Below, piece after piece: positions 1 to 7,911 of a DNA stretch of 43,934 bases. The notes under the pieces are model-generated. The model searched no databases. It was not told the origin of the DNA and saw only the letters and a list, made by a program, of their open reading frames with translations. The DNA lies in assembly GCA_903923175.1 (NCBI GenBank), contig CAIXWQ010000732.1, positions 1 through 43,934 of the forward strand. Direction: 5' to 3'. Numbering within the stretch: position 1 is the stretch's first letter; every line of letters starts with the position of its first letter. Position numbers and translations under genes: made by a program. The DNA comes from an uncultured delta proteobacterium (lineage in GTDB: Bacteria > Myxococcota_A > Polyangia > Polyangiales > JADJMO01).

Positions 1-1997
1 CGGACCGGCGCCTCGTCGGTGAGCCGCTCGCCCCGCTCGGGCGCCGGAGGCGCGACGACCGCCGCGAAATCGCCGCCGAGCGCGAACCGCGAGGCCACTG
101 CGTCGACCGCGCGCGAGGCGACCGCGAGCTCCGCGGCCTCGGGCTTCTTCGCGCGCATGCGCGACTGTGCTTCTCGCAGGTCTTCGCGGGCGCGGCGAAG
201 GGCCACGAGCAGCTGCTCCGCCTCGTGGTGCACGATGCGTCGATCGCGCGCGTGCAGCGCTTCGTGCTCCGCCTCCAGCTTGTGCTTGACCTGGCGGAGC
301 TCGGCGCGCTCGGCTTCGGTCGCCGCGCGCGCGAGCGCGAGGCCGCGGCGCTCGTCGTTCAGGGCCCGCACGGTCTCCTCGAACGAGCGGTCCTCCCCTG
401 ACAGGTACGACTCGGCGCGCTCGATCACCAGTGAGGGGATCCCGAAGCGCCGAGCGACGGCGAGCGCGCTCGACGCGCCCGGCACGCCGAGCGCGAGCTC
501 GAACGTCGGCGAGAGCGTGCGCTCGTCGAAGCCCACCGAGGCATTGCGAAAGCGCGGATCGGCGATCGCGAGCGCCTTCAGCCCTTCGTAGTGCGTCGTC
601 GCCACGACGGCGGCGCCGCGCCGGCACAGGCCGTCGAGCACCGCGGCCGCGAGCGCCTCACCTTCGCGAGGGTCGGTGCCGCCCGCGAGCTCGTCGAGCA
701 GCACGAGGGTCGCGCCGAACGTCGCGTCGAGGATGTGCGCGAGGTTCGTGATGTGCGCGCTGAACGTCGAGAGGTTCTTGGAAATCGACTGATCATCGCC
801 GACGTCGGTGAGCACGGCGTCGACGACGCCGAGGCGTGAGCCCTCCGCGGCTGCGACCGGCAAGCCGCTGCGGAGCATCAGCGCCGCCAGCCCGAGCGCC
901 TTGAGCGCGACGGTCTTGCCGCCAGCGTTCGGTCCGCTCACGACCAGCGCGTGCCCGCCGGCGATCTCGATGTCGCTCGGCACCACGCGCTTCGGCGTCT
1001 TGGCCTCCAGCGACTCCAGCACCAGCAGCGGATGGCGCAGCGCGCGCAGGTTCGCGACGAACCCCTCCTCGACGCTCGGGAGCTCCGGGAAGCGTAGCTC
1101 GAGATCGCGCGCGAGCTTCGCGCTCGCCGCGAGGAGGTCCGCGCGCGCCATCGCGTCGATCGCGGCGCCCACGCTCGGGAGTTGATCGGCCACGCGCGCG
1201 GTGAGCCTCGCGTAGATCGCCTCCTCTTCGCGGCGCACCTCGCCCTCGAGCATCTTGAGTCGGTTGCCGAGCGGCACCAGCACGCGCGGCTCGACGAACA
1301 GCGTCGCTCCCGAGCCGCTCGACGCGTGGACGATCCCCGGAAAGCGTTCGTGCGCGTCGCTGCGCACCGGCAGCACGTACCGCCCCTCACGCTCGGTCCA
1401 GAAGCCGTCCTGGAGGATCGCCGAGTGTCGGCGCATCAGCTCCTCGATTCGAGCGATCATCCGACCGCGCGCCGCCGCGTATTCGCCACGAAGCGTTCGG
1501 AGCTCGGGGCTCGCGTGGTCGGCGAGCGTGCCGTCGGGCTCGAACGAGCCCGCGATCTCCTCCTCCACGCGGTCGAGCACCGGGTCGGTCGAGAGCGCAG
1601 CGGCGAGCGCCGGCAGCTCCGCGCGGCGAGCGTGCAGGAAGCGGCGGAGCGCGCGCGCTGCGGCGAGCACCTCGGCCACGGCGCGCAGCTCCGGCGGTCC
1701 GAGCACACCGCCGTGCCCCGCGCGATCGTGCGCCGAGGCGGCCTCGGGGAGGCTCGGCACGGGGAGCGGCTCGCCCTCGGCGAGCGTGCGCATCGCCTCG
1801 CCCACCTCGCGGATCGTCGCGTGCAGCTCCTCGTCGTCGGTCAGCGGCGCGAGCGCGCGGGCGAGGCGCTTGGCGGCGTCGCCTTCGCAGCGCGCGGCCA
1901 GCGCCTCGAGGAGGCGCGACCACTCGAGGTCGGCGCGCGTCTTCTCGGGGGCGATCTCGGCCGCGCCCGCGGTCGCGGGGGGGGCGATTGTGACCAT
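1..1997 (-). CDS. mutS2: Endonuclease MutS2, C-terminus beyond the window edge
   Basis: MutS2 is an ATPase of the MutS family that acts on branched DNA or collided ribosomes rather than in mismatch repair. The frame opens with ATG at 1997 and stays open to position 1, giving 665 residues. Walker A GPNAGGKT is at about residues 355-362, the Walker B stretch LVLLDELAGGTDP near 430, and the signature TTHYEGLKALA near 465. The N-terminal part lacks the mismatch-binding domain of MutS, as expected for MutS2. Family members are usually about 780-800 residues and end in a Smr nuclease domain; that part would lie left of the window and cannot be judged. A charged coiled-coil region occupies the last 150 visible residues. 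Only a weak purine run precedes the start. It lies 259 bp downstream of the asparaginase gene on the same strand, so co-transcription is uncertain. Confidence 0.93.
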   Translation of the reverse strand, partial: MVTIAPPATAGAAEIAPEKTRADLEWSRLLEALAARCEGDAAKRLARALAPLTDDEELHATIREVGEAMRTLAEGEPLPVPSLPEAASAHDRAGHGGVLGPPELRAVAEVLAAARALRRFLHARRAELPALAAALSTDPVLDRVEEEIAGSFEPDGTLADHASPELRTLRGEYAAARGRMIARIEELMRRHSAILQDGFWTEREGRYVLPVRSDAHERFPGIVHASSGSGATLFVEPRVLVPLGNRLKMLEGEVRREEEAIYARLTARVADQLPSVGAAIDAMARADLLAASAKLARDLELRFPELPSVEEGFVANLRALRHPLLVLESLEAKTPKRVVPSDIEIAGGHALVVSGPNAGGKTVALKALGLAALMLRSGLPVAAAEGSRLGVVDAVLTDVGDDQSISKNLSTFSAHITNLAHILDATFGATLVLLDELAGGTDPREGEALAAAVLDGLCRRGAAVVATTHYEGLKALAIADPRFRNASVGFDERTLSPTFELALGVPGASSALAVARRFGIPSLVIERAESYLSGEDRSFEETVRALNDERRGLALARAATEAERAELRQVKHKLEAEHEALHARDRRIVHHEAEQLLVALRRAREDLREAQSRMRAKKPEAAELAVASRAVDAVASRFALGGDFAAVVAPPAPERGERLTDEAPV

Positions 1998-2256
1998 GGT
2001 CGCGTTCTCTCGACGTGAATCGCGGAGGAGCGTCGTCGGCCCGCCTGCGAACGTCGCATGGCAGCGCCTCGGGCGCGCAGATCCGAGGGGTCATAGCCCG
2101 TCACGCGCCGGAGGGCGCGTGGGATCGCAGTGCAGGCCGCTCGATGGTGCGCGGTGACGCGTGAGCGCGTCCGCAAGCGCAGAGCGGTGCCGTTCGCGCG
2201 GGTCGGCCGATCGAGCCTCGCCGCGTGCCTGTTCCGTCGTCGGCCGCCGAAGGCCG

Positions 2257-3282
2257 TTACGAGCTCGGCGAGCGCTCGCCGGCGACGTCCGCCAACAGAA
2301 AGCGCCGGACGTCCTCCAGCCGCTCATAGCGCCCCAACGCCACCATGAGCTTCGCGACCGCTGCCTCGACCGTCATGTCTCCGCCGTCGATCGCCCCCGC
2401 GTCGGCCGCCGCGGAGCCCCCCTCGTAACGGCGGAGCTCCACGTGGCCGCGCGTGCACTGCGAGACCACCAGCACGGCGATGCCGCGCGAGGTCGCCTCC
2501 ACGATCGCCGGGATGAGCGACCCGTCGGCGAGGTTGGGGAGGTTCCCGGTGCCGTAGGCCTCGAGCACGAGCCCGCGGATGCCAATCCGCAGCGCGGCGC
2601 GCACCAGCCGCGGATCCAACCCGGGGAAGACCCGGACGGCGATGACCCGCGTCTCCAGGCGGTCGTCGAGCGCCTGGAGCGCCCCCGCGGGACGCACGTG
2701 CGCCGCGACTGCGACGCCGAGACCGAGCTCCACGAGGGGCGGCAAGCCTGGCGAGCCGAACGCATCGAAGGCCCACGCATCGACCTTCGCGGTGCGACAG
2801 CCGCGCATCACGCGCGAGCCGAAAGCGACCATGACCTCCGGCACCGGCAGGGTCGCCGCGAGCACCGCGTCCACCAGGTTCGCGCGCGCATCGGTGCGCA
2901 CGTCCGAGAGCGGCCGCTGCGCGCCCGTCAGCACGACGGGGTGGGGGAGCGGCCCGAGCATGAAAGCGAGCGCGCTCGCGGTGTAGGCCATCGTGTCGGT
3001 GCCGTGGATCACGACGACGCCCGAGAGCTCGGCGCGCGCGAGCGCCGCATGCACCGCGCGGGCGAGCGTCGCCCAGTGCGACGGCTGCATGTCCGCCGAG
3101 TCGAGCTGGAACAACGGCAGCGGCTCGATCTCCGCGATCGACGCGAGCGCTGGGACCTGCTGCACGAGATCGATCGGCTCGGCGCCGAGCGACAGCGTCC
3201 CCGAGTCGGTGCCCGACGCCGCGCGCTTCACCATCGCGAACGTCCCGCCCGTCTGCACCACGAGAACGCGCGGCTTCATCAT
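2257..3282 (-). CDS. ansA: L-asparaginase (type I-like)
   Basis: Hydrolyses asparagine to aspartate and ammonia. The 341-residue product has no signal peptide, so it is probably cytoplasmic. The nucleophile motif TGGT is at residues 11-14, with Thr11 the expected nucleophile. The second catalytic motif HGTDTM is at 93-98, and a TGAQRPL segment follows near 120. Two ATGs lie in tandem (3282 and 3279); the first is chosen, with a weak GGTGA ribosome site about 8 nt upstream. The gene begins only 22 nt after the stop of the OPX lipoprotein gene on the same strand, so it may be read through from that unit although its function looks unrelated. Length and motifs are normal for the family. A glutaminase or amidotransferase role cannot be excluded. 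Confidence 0.9.
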   Translation of the reverse strand: MMKPRVLVVQTGGTFAMVKRAASGTDSGTLSLGAEPIDLVQQVPALASIAEIEPLPLFQLDSADMQPSHWATLARAVHAALARAELSGVVVIHGTDTMAYTASALAFMLGPLPHPVVLTGAQRPLSDVRTDARANLVDAVLAATLPVPEVMVAFGSRVMRGCRTAKVDAWAFDAFGSPGLPPLVELGLGVAVAAHVRPAGALQALDDRLETRVIAVRVFPGLDPRLVRAALRIGIRGLVLEAYGTGNLPNLADGSLIPAIVEATSRGIAVLVVSQCTRGHVELRRYEGGSAAADAGAIDGGDMTVEAAVAKLMVALGRYERLEDVRRFLLADVAGERSPSS

Positions 3283-3304
3283 CGATCGATCACCGGCACG
3301 CAGC

Positions 3305-3910
3305 TCAGAACACGCGTTCGTCGACGTAGATGGTGTCTCCTGCCTGCAGCGGCACGTCGTTGATCTTCCCCTCGGTGATCGCGGCCACCGAGAAGACGAC
3401 CCGCACGACCTTCCCCTTGCCGACCTTGCGCGTGATCGTCACGCGGTCTCGATCCGCGATCTGGGTGAAGCCACCGGCGACCGAGATCGCCATCGTGACG
3501 CTGGTTCCCGGGGTCATCGCGAACTGCCCAGGCTTCTGGACCTGGCCGAAGACGGCGAACTTCTTCGAGTTCACCTCCTTCACGGACACCGACACCGAAG
3601 GGCTCTTGAGGATCTGCTTGTCGCGGAGGCGCGTGCGCAGGATCGCGGCGACCTCCTGCGGCTCCTTCCCCTCGACCTCGACGGTGCCGACCAGCGGGAA
3701 GTCGATGGTCCCGTCCGGCGCGACGCGGAACGGCTTCGACATCGAGGGCTCGTCGTAGACGTAGACCTCGAAGATGTCGTCGGGACCAAGGGTGTTGGTC
3801 TCGATCGGCGGGGGCAGGTTTACCGGACGCACCGGCGCGCCCGCGCAGCCCAGGAGGCCAGCGAGCGCGAGGGCGAGGAACGACAGGCGAGCGATGAGGC
3901 GAATCTGCAT
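3305..3910 (-). CDS. Short OPX/Wza-like polysaccharide export lipoprotein
   Basis: A 201-residue outer-membrane polysaccharide export (OPX) protein. A lipoprotein signal ends at LLGC with Cys22. The polysaccharide export domain spans roughly residues 41-110 (GPDDIFEVYVYDEPS, then DGTIDFPLVG). One SLBB-type domain follows at about 115-199 (FGQVQKPGQF, then PLQAGDTIYVDE). The protein stops at residue 201, directly after the SLBB fold. It therefore lacks the C-terminal amphipathic helix with which E. coli Wza crosses the outer membrane. Known OPX proteins without this helix depend on a separate beta-barrel porin, and a beta-barrel gene lies immediately upstream. A longer GTG start at 3997 is possible, but the ATG at 3910 places the signal peptide correctly. 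The exported polymer cannot be predicted. Confidence 0.88.
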   Translation of the reverse strand: MQIRLIARLSFLALALAGLLGCAGAPVRPVNLPPPIETNTLGPDDIFEVYVYDEPSMSKPFRVAPDGTIDFPLVGTVEVEGKEPQEVAAILRTRLRDKQILKSPSVSVSVKEVNSKKFAVFGQVQKPGQFAMTPGTSVTMAISVAGGFTQIADRDRVTITRKVGKGKVVRVVFSVAAITEGKINDVPLQAGDTIYVDERVF

Positions 3911-3974
3911 GGCGGCGGTGAGCACGAATCGTCGCGATCTTGCGGCGATTCGACCCGTTGGTTGGGAGCCCGGA

Positions 3975-4003
3975 GACGGCGTGGCGTTCAACACCACGCC
4001 GTC
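3975..4003 (-). other. 10-bp perfect inverted repeat between the beta-barrel and OPX genes
   Basis: GACGGCGTGG and its exact reverse complement flank a 9-nt loop in the 116-bp gap between the two genes. On the leftward transcript no U-run follows. It may be an mRNA-stabilising or attenuating hairpin rather than a terminator. Confidence 0.45.
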
Positions 4004-4026
4004 ACTTCAAGCTCCGGTCCGTCGAC

Positions 4027-5385
4027 TCACCAGAACGCACGAACGCCCGCGAGGGCCTGGAAGCGGCTGAACTGCAGGGCCAGCGGCACCGATGAGCCGG
4101 CGGTCGTTCCCAGCGTGCTGAGCTTCGCGTTCGAGAGCTCGCTGAGGAACTGGCCGGTCGCGTTGAAGCCGAGCCAGCTCGTCGCGCGGTATTCCGCGAA
4201 CAGCGACGCGTCGATACGCGTGTCGGTGAACGGCTTCGCTCCCGGCGCCGCGAGCTTGACGCCATCGGAGGTCGTGTTGAGTGGCGCGGAGTAGCGGATC
4301 GCGGCGACGCCGGCATCGATGGACACGAAGAACCGCTGCGCGAACAGCGACGAGATCGTCACGTACCCGCGGTCGCGCTCGTAGAACGCGGTGAAGTACG
4401 AGCTGAGGAAGTCACGCGTGAATCCGAGCGCGAAAGACGACATCGTCGTCGACGCCGCCTGGCCTGCCTCGGGGGCGGAGCCGCCGAAGAAGTAGCGGAT
4501 CTCGGCCTGGCCGATGACCGAGTCGAACTGCCCGACGTCGGCCTTGCTCGTGTCGTAGAAGCTGGCGCCCCAGCCCGCCATCGCCATCACGGAGAGACGA
4601 TCGCTGAGCAGGCCGGCGAGTCCGACGCGCGTCCGCAGCGGGGTCGAGTTCGGCAGCCGCGATCCGTTCGAATAGCTCTGGAACTGCGCCGAGCCGTCAT
4701 AGACGAGCGCGGTGCGCGGCAGGAACTTCCACCGCCCTCGCGTGTAGATCTCGTGCTTCACGTTGCTGAGGTAGCTGGCGGTGTTCTCTTCGAAATACGA
4801 GTTGCTGAACCCGTAGCCGAAGCGCCAGTCGAGAAGGCCTCCCGGACGCGTGTAGACGAACTCACCCGCGATCCGGTTCTCGTCGCGGTTCAACCCCGCC
4901 GTTCCGTCCGCGGAAAGCGACGGCTGAGCCGTGCGCGAGAAGGTGTCGAGGATGTTGAACCCGAGCGGCCGACCCGGCGCGATACCGAGCGCCAAGTCGG
5001 CGTTCACGCCGAAGTCTCGGTTCCGTTTGAGCTCGGCAGTGTTCGTCAGGTACTCGCTGTACGCGAGCGCCGCCCCGGCGCTGAAGCTGACCTTCGGCGG
5101 CTCGCCTCCGCGTCGGTCGGCCGTGAGCGTGCTTACCGTGAACGACGGCGTGACCCGCAGCTTGACGGTGCTCTGGAGCGCGCCGCCGCTTCCGTCGCTC
5201 GGTCGCTGGAAGAAGTTGCTGTCGTAGCCAGCTTCGGCCGCGATGCCTGGGTGCAGCTCGACATCACCCGAACGAATGCCCGAGCCCTCGGTGGACTGGC
5301 GATCTTTCAGCCAGACCTGAGCATTGGCAGCGGACGACAGGACGGTGATCGCGCTCGCGGTGCAAGCGAAGAGAAGGCGTTTCAT
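4027..5385 (-). CDS. Outer-membrane beta-barrel protein, probable partner of the OPX lipoprotein
   Basis: A 452-residue exported protein. The signal peptide (MKRLLFACTASAITVLSSAANA) is cut before QVWLKD. The rest alternates hydrophobic and polar residues in many strand-like segments rich in Tyr, Phe and Ser, such as YTRGRWKFLPRTALVYDG. It ends in GVRAFW, with the terminal aromatic residue typical of BAM-assembled barrels. Its place between a secreted coiled-coil gene and the OPX gene suggests the porin (Wzp-like) that completes export through the outer membrane for a helix-less OPX protein. The alternative is that it is the GltH/NfsH-type barrel of the Glt/Nfs-like machine encoded upstream; sequence reading alone cannot decide. 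The ATG at 5385 is set by the signal peptide, since the ribosome site is weak. Confidence 0.78.
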   Translation of the reverse strand: MKRLLFACTASAITVLSSAANAQVWLKDRQSTEGSGIRSGDVELHPGIAAEAGYDSNFFQRPSDGSGGALQSTVKLRVTPSFTVSTLTADRRGGEPPKVSFSAGAALAYSEYLTNTAELKRNRDFGVNADLALGIAPGRPLGFNILDTFSRTAQPSLSADGTAGLNRDENRIAGEFVYTRPGGLLDWRFGYGFSNSYFEENTASYLSNVKHEIYTRGRWKFLPRTALVYDGSAQFQSYSNGSRLPNSTPLRTRVGLAGLLSDRLSVMAMAGWGASFYDTSKADVGQFDSVIGQAEIRYFFGGSAPEAGQAASTTMSSFALGFTRDFLSSYFTAFYERDRGYVTISSLFAQRFFVSIDAGVAAIRYSAPLNTTSDGVKLAAPGAKPFTDTRIDASLFAEYRATSWLGFNATGQFLSELSNAKLSTLGTTAGSSVPLALQFSRFQALAGVRAFW

Positions 5386-5487
5386 GAGTCTCGCTCGGCG
5401 GAGGTGGACCCCTACGCTCCGCCCGAAATGGCGGCGCCGGATGTCGATGCGTTGACGACTACCACGGCGACGATCACTCGTTGCCCA

Positions 5488-6039
5488 TCACAGGTATCCG
5501 CTCGCGGGGAGCGGCGGAACGACCACGATCTCGATCGGCGGGGGGGCGCCCGGATCGACGGGAGCAATGTTCGGATTCGCCGTGAACTGACGCGTGGTTT
5601 CGCCAGGGAAACCGAGCTCCTCGCCGATGCACTGGCTCGCCTCGGCGTCGAGCTGCTCGGCGCGCTGCCGCAGCACGTTCACCACCGCGAATTCGTGGTC
5701 TCGCTGCTCTCCGTCGTTGCGAGCGATCGCCGCGGCGAGCGAAGACTGGCGATCCTTCGCGCTCTTCATCGCGACCTCGATCTGCGAGAGCTTGTCGCTG
5801 AGGCACGTCGTCTTCACGACGTCCTTCTGGCGGCGCGCCTCGTCGAGCAGATGGCGGACGCGCCCACCAGAAGCCTGCAGCCGGGCGACGAGCGCATCCG
5901 CAGCCGCGGACTGCTCGTTCGGCGCGACCTTCGCTCCTGCCTTCACCTCAGGCGTCGGCGTCGTCTGCGCGGCTGCCGTTCCAAACGCCCCCGCAACCAT
6001 GAGGGGCAGGGCGACCAGCCAGTTGCGCTTCAGTTTCAT
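5488..6039 (-). CDS. Secreted coiled-coil protein, first gene of the OPX block
   Basis: A 183-residue protein with a clear signal peptide ending AAA before QTTPTPEV. The middle (about residues 40-140) is heptad-like and strongly charged, for example ARRQKDVVKTTCLSDKLSQ, which suggests a helical hairpin or coiled coil. The two mature cysteines, in KTTCLS and SQCIGEE, lie on opposite helices and could form a disulfide. The tail is rich in Pro and hydrophobic residues (PPPIEIVVVPPLP). I recognise no family. It is the first gene behind the promoter at 6063-6091 and has a strong ribosome site GGGAGG (6045-6050) 5 nt before ATG. Its position upstream of the barrel and the OPX gene suggests a periplasmic accessory role in polymer export; this is inference. 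Confidence 0.85.
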   Translation of the reverse strand: MKLKRNWLVALPLMVAGAFGTAAAQTTPTPEVKAGAKVAPNEQSAAADALVARLQASGGRVRHLLDEARRQKDVVKTTCLSDKLSQIEVAMKSAKDRQSSLAAAIARNDGEQRDHEFAVVNVLRQRAEQLDAEASQCIGEELGFPGETTRQFTANPNIAPVDPGAPPPIEIVVVPPLPASGYL

Positions 6040-6062
6040 CCAGTCCTCCCGAATCGGTCACC

Positions 6063-6091
6063 AGGGTATGCAACGCTCTCGCCGATGTCAA
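6063..6091 (-). promoter_or_regulatory. Sigma70-type promoter of the polysaccharide-export block
   Basis: On the minus strand a consensus -35 TTGACA (6086-6091) is followed after 17 nt by TACCCT (6063-6068). The start would lie near 6056, giving a leader of about 17 nt that holds the ribosome site GGGAGG. It sits just after the hairpin that closes the Glt/Nfs-like operon. Confidence 0.65.
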
Positions 6092-6214
6092 AGCGGTTCG
6101 GGCGCCAATGGTAGGTCCGTTGCCCCTGTCCCCCCATCCATTCAGGCCAGCGCTCCCGAGGCACGGACGTTTCTCGTGACTGCGGCGGGGGGCTACCTTC
6201 TGTCCAGAATTACG

Positions 6215-6256
6215 AACGGGCACGATGCTGGCGAGGTCGCCTACATCGTGCCCGTT
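6215..6256 (-). terminator. Long hairpin after the Glt/Nfs-like operon
   Basis: Thirteen perfect base pairs (6215-6227 with 6244-6256), a 2x2 internal loop, then five further pairs (GGCGA with TCGCC) around a 2-nt loop. It begins 20 bp past the stop at 6276. On the minus strand it is followed by CGTAATTCT rather than a long U-run, so it may be a factor-assisted terminator or a 3'-end protecting structure. Confidence 0.6.
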
Positions 6257-6275
6257 TCCTGCCGTCGGAGAATCG

Positions 6276-7763
6276 CTACGACTTCTTCGCCGCGAACACG
6301 GCCTTGACCGTGAAGGTCGCCGAGCCACCATCCGGGGCCGGGAAGGTCATCGAGTAGAACGTGCCTGCGACGCACGTTCCGAGGCTCGAGGGGCTACCGC
6401 CCGAACCGGACGCGCTCGTGACCTTGCCTTCGGCGTTGATGGAGACGGTCACGCTCACCGTGCCGCCCGCGTCGGGATCCGACTGAAGAGCTTTGTTGTA
6501 GCAACCTCGGAAGCGCCACTTGTTCTTCGCGACGACCGCGTCGGCGCCGGGCACGTTCGGGGCGGAGGTGGTCGCCTCGCTCTGCGTGATCGTGGGAACC
6601 GCGGGGCCCGCCACGACCGTCGGCGCAGGACCAGGCGTACCAGGGCCGCCGACCTTCGAGCCGCCCCGCGAGATGTCGGTGCCGCCCGGAAGTGCGCCCG
6701 GTGCACCCGGGCCACCGCCCGACTGCCCTCGAAGCCGAGGTCCGCCCATGGCGTCGACGCTGCTCGTGTCGCTGGCGACCTTGTCGACGTGATCGCCCGC
6801 GGCTGTGTCGCCCGACTTCAGCGTGCGACCGACCGCTGGCGCTTCGCCACCGGGACCGCCGAGCAACTGGAGCGCGAGCGTATCGGCCTGGCTCGACAGC
6901 GCGTCGGCCTTCGCCTCGCTCGCCTTGCCGGCGGCTTCCTTGGCGGCCGCGGCCGCCTCTGCCTTGCTCGGCGCCGGTCCCGTCTTCGCCACGGGCGCGT
7001 TCGCCTTCGGCTTGTCGTCCGTCTTGCCCTTGTCGTCGGCCTTGCCCTTGTCGTCGGCCTTCTCGTCGGGCTTCTTGTCTTCGAGCGGCGGCGGCGCGGG
7101 GTGCTCGCGCGTGCTCTGGATGAGCGAAGCCGTGTCGGCTTCCTCGTCGACGATCGGATCGAACCATTCGCTGTTCACGGCGCCGGCGAAGCCGAAGTGG
7201 AACAGGAACGAGAACGCCGCGATGATCGTGAAGCCCCAGTCGACCTGGGCAGCGAGGCCGCCCTTCACCGCGAGAGGCAGCTGCGGCTTCGGCTGGATCG
7301 GCGGCGGTGCGACGAACTGGAAGAGGAACGTCGTGTCGCCGAGCACGACCTTGCCGCGCGCCTCCTCCGTGAGCTTCAGCTGGCAGAACGCTCCGACCCG
7401 CTTCGCCAGGCCGCTCGCGCGGGCCTGAGCGACGTCCGTCACGCCGGCTGGCAGAGCGACACGACCCGTCATCGGATCGGAGAGGTTGAGTACGTAGTCG
7501 TTGCCGACGAGCTCGAACAACCGCATCGACTCCGGCACGTTCGTGCCCGAAGCCAGGAACATGTTCGTGTGGCTCGAGCCGATCGTGACGTGCGTCCGCT
7601 GCTTGATGACGCGCTCTTCGATGACGCGACCACCCTGCACCTTGCCGATGCGCAGGACCTTGGGCCCCGTCACCTGCGGCATGGCGCGCATCGCCATGGT
7701 CATCTGGCCGGGGCGATTACCTGCACCAGCCTGGGGAGCGCGCGGACCCGTGTTCGTGTTCAT
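6276..7763 (-). CDS. GltG/NfsG-like inner-membrane protein: FHA-like domain, one TM helix, AgmX/PglI TonB-like domain
   Basis: A 495-residue protein. Residues about 35-150 look like an FHA-type beta-sandwich (THVTIGSSHTN, then GNDYVLNLSDPMTGRVAL). One membrane helix lies near 176-197 (WGFTIIAAFSFLFHFGFAG). A Lys/Asp/Ala-rich spacer and a Gly/Pro-rich stretch lead to the C-terminal AgmX/PglI domain (about 400-495: KNKWRFRGCYNKAL, then GTVSVTVSINAEGKV, then CVAGTFYSMTFPAP). GltG and GltJ of Myxococcus gliding and NfsG of sporulation share this N-in single-pass plan and carry energy or motion to the outer membrane. The ATG at 7763 is fixed by GGAGG four nt upstream; the frame extends to a TTG at 7898 that lacks such support. 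It is the last gene of the operon. Confidence 0.82.
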   Translation of the reverse strand: MNTNTGPRAPQAGAGNRPGQMTMAMRAMPQVTGPKVLRIGKVQGGRVIEERVIKQRTHVTIGSSHTNMFLASGTNVPESMRLFELVGNDYVLNLSDPMTGRVALPAGVTDVAQARASGLAKRVGAFCQLKLTEEARGKVVLGDTTFLFQFVAPPPIQPKPQLPLAVKGGLAAQVDWGFTIIAAFSFLFHFGFAGAVNSEWFDPIVDEEADTASLIQSTREHPAPPPLEDKKPDEKADDKGKADDKGKTDDKPKANAPVAKTGPAPSKAEAAAAAKEAAGKASEAKADALSSQADTLALQLLGGPGGEAPAVGRTLKSGDTAAGDHVDKVASDTSSVDAMGGPRLRGQSGGGPGAPGALPGGTDISRGGSKVGGPGTPGPAPTVVAGPAVPTITQSEATTSAPNVPGADAVVAKNKWRFRGCYNKALQSDPDAGGTVSVTVSINAEGKVTSASGSGGSPSSLGTCVAGTFYSMTFPAPDGGSATFTVKAVFAAKKS

Positions 7764-7911
7764 GCGGCCTCCGGGGGGAGCAGCTCCGGAATTCCGGTGA
7801 GACCGCCCCTCAGGCATCGGACCATGCACGCGACGGAAAGTTCCCGCCCACGGACCGAACCTTTCGGCAGGGTACACGGGCGACCGTCGCGGACGCAATG
7901 TACGTGAACGC

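Noticed and set aside
1998-2256. Possible gene in the gap between asparaginase and mutS2
   Set aside because: Open frames here are short, Arg-rich and without ribosome sites; the gap is more likely leader and promoter DNA.
3911-3997. Upstream extension of the OPX gene to a GTG
   Set aside because: It would bury the lipoprotein signal behind 29 extra residues; ATG 3910 gives a normal signal and lipobox.
2993-4294. Plus-strand 433-codon frame opposite the OPX and barrel genes
   Set aside because: Low-complexity Arg-rich translation; the minus strand has signal peptides and recognisable domains.
7764-7898. Upstream extension of the GltG-like gene to a TTG
   Set aside because: GGAGG four bases before ATG 7763 marks that start, and the extension is Arg/Pro-rich without support.
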